From assembly GCA_030917105.1 (NCBI GenBank), contig JAUPVI010000069.1, positions 1 through 5,801 on the forward strand: a DNA stretch of 5,801 nt, written 5' to 3'. The position numbers were made by a program, and so were the translations under genes. A model generated the notes under the pieces. That model saw only the letters and a list, made by a program, of their open reading frames with translations. It made no database searches and was not told the DNA's origin. The stretch comes from Candidatus Babelota bacterium (GTDB lineage Bacteria; Babelota; Babeliae; Babelales; JAUPTZ01). Positions 5,492-5,801 of the stretch are shown piece after piece; position 1 is the stretch's first letter; the number at the start of each line of letters is the position of its first letter.

Positions 5492-5505
5492 TGACACATA
5501 GTCAA
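5478..5505 (-). promoter_or_regulatory. Distal promoter candidate of the regulator with overlapping palindrome
   Basis: On the minus strand TTGACT (5505-5500) and TAGACT (5483-5478) are 16 bases apart, with 5 of 6 and 4 of 6 matches. A perfect palindrome TTGAC-N5-GTCAA (5491-5505) covers the -35 box. It is a second possible start for the regulator, with a leader of about 95 bases. Confidence 0.4.
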
Positions 5506-5547
5506 CAATCAGTCCGACCCGCCTAGCAACACTCGCAGCGCTACTCG

Positions 5548-5801
5548 TTAATCGACTTTCTGATAGCGATAAATAACCTTGCCAATAATGCGATAAGCAT
5601 CTTTCCCTTTTGCCACTGTAACCGGCGATTGCCGATGACTTGGCGACTCCAGAATGATAAAATTTTCCACAAAAGAAATTTGCATAAACTGGCGAACTTG
5701 CCGACCAGAAGAACTAAACTCAATCGCCACCATATCACCCGAAGAGATTTCGGCAGCCGGTGAAACGATCAGATAGTCTCCCCGCAGAAACTCTGGCCTA
5801 A
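5548..5801 (-). CDS. C-terminal fragment of a second S24-like regulator, paralogue of the next gene
   Basis: The frame is open from the window edge to TAA at 5550-5548 and gives 83 residues of the C-terminal S24-like domain. Hand alignment with the last 83 residues of the downstream regulator needs no gap and gives about 37 identities. These include PxF, GDxLI, SP, SGD, ILES, GKD, RIIGKV and RYQK. At the position of the downstream protein's lysine in TKAIVRV this copy has Arg (QVRQFMQI), so the catalytic lysine seems to be lost and peptidase activity is doubtful. The N-terminal part, presumably with a helix-turn-helix and the serine motif, lies outside the window. No terminator is seen between it and the next gene, only promoter-like elements, so partial read-through is possible. 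Confidence 0.8.
   Translation of the reverse strand, partial: RPEFLRGDYLIVSPAAEISSGDMVAIEFSSSGRQVRQFMQISFVENFIILESPSHRQSPVTVAKGKDAYRIIGKVIYRYQKVD

Noticed and set aside
5541..5738. Alternative minus-strand frame over the second S24-like gene
   Set aside because: The neighbouring frame gives a gap-free match to the paralogous regulator, so this one is a shadow.
1..5801. CRISPR arrays, tRNA or rRNA genes, insertion sequences, attachment sites
   Set aside because: I saw no regularly spaced repeats, cloverleaf with CCA-type end, rRNA motifs, transposase or flanking terminal repeats on either strand.

Overview
The window looks like part of a compact bacterial chromosome of moderate GC. The rpsF-rpsR pair and typA are ordinary bacterial housekeeping genes. 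The small exported ankyrin protein and the lack of a strong match to a well-known operon order suggest a host-associated lineage. Candidatus Dependentiae (TM6) is my best guess, but only a weak inference; nothing in the sequence proves the taxon.

Left part (1-1573). The window opens inside the last two membrane helices of a plus-strand integral membrane protein, possibly a sodium:solute symporter. Its TGA stop overlaps the ATG of a Nudix hydrolase (ATGA, 176-179), so the two are probably co-translated. The Nudix stop codon overlaps, on the opposite strand, the stop of a small unrecognised minus-strand gene. The 5' part of that small gene appears to be split from its body by a run of eight T's. 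A divergent promoter region of about 190 bases then leads to a plus-strand gene for a short exported or membrane-anchored ankyrin protein.

Middle (1574-1850). This 277-base gap holds a promoter-like pair, several short hairpins, a weak 33-codon GTG frame and a strong bidirectional terminator. The terminator serves the convergent ankyrin and typA genes. The arrangement is also compatible with a small orphan transcript of about 190 nt.

Right part (1851-5801, all minus strand). In transcription order it carries a 3' fragment of an S24/LexA-like protein, a full HTH plus S24-like regulator (its tandem paralogue), rpsF (bS6), rpsR (bS18) and typA/bipA. Terminators follow the regulator and rpsR, so rpsF-rpsR forms its own unit with a structured leader that may be the bS6:bS18 autoregulatory site. 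The gap upstream of the regulator holds two promoter candidates and clustered inverted half-sites that look like an operator.

Most of the window is housekeeping. The parts that deserve a second look are the tandem S24-like pair with its altered catalytic and cleavage residues, the operator cluster, the homopolymer-split small gene and the possible orphan transcript. I see no clear case for a wholly new multi-gene system.
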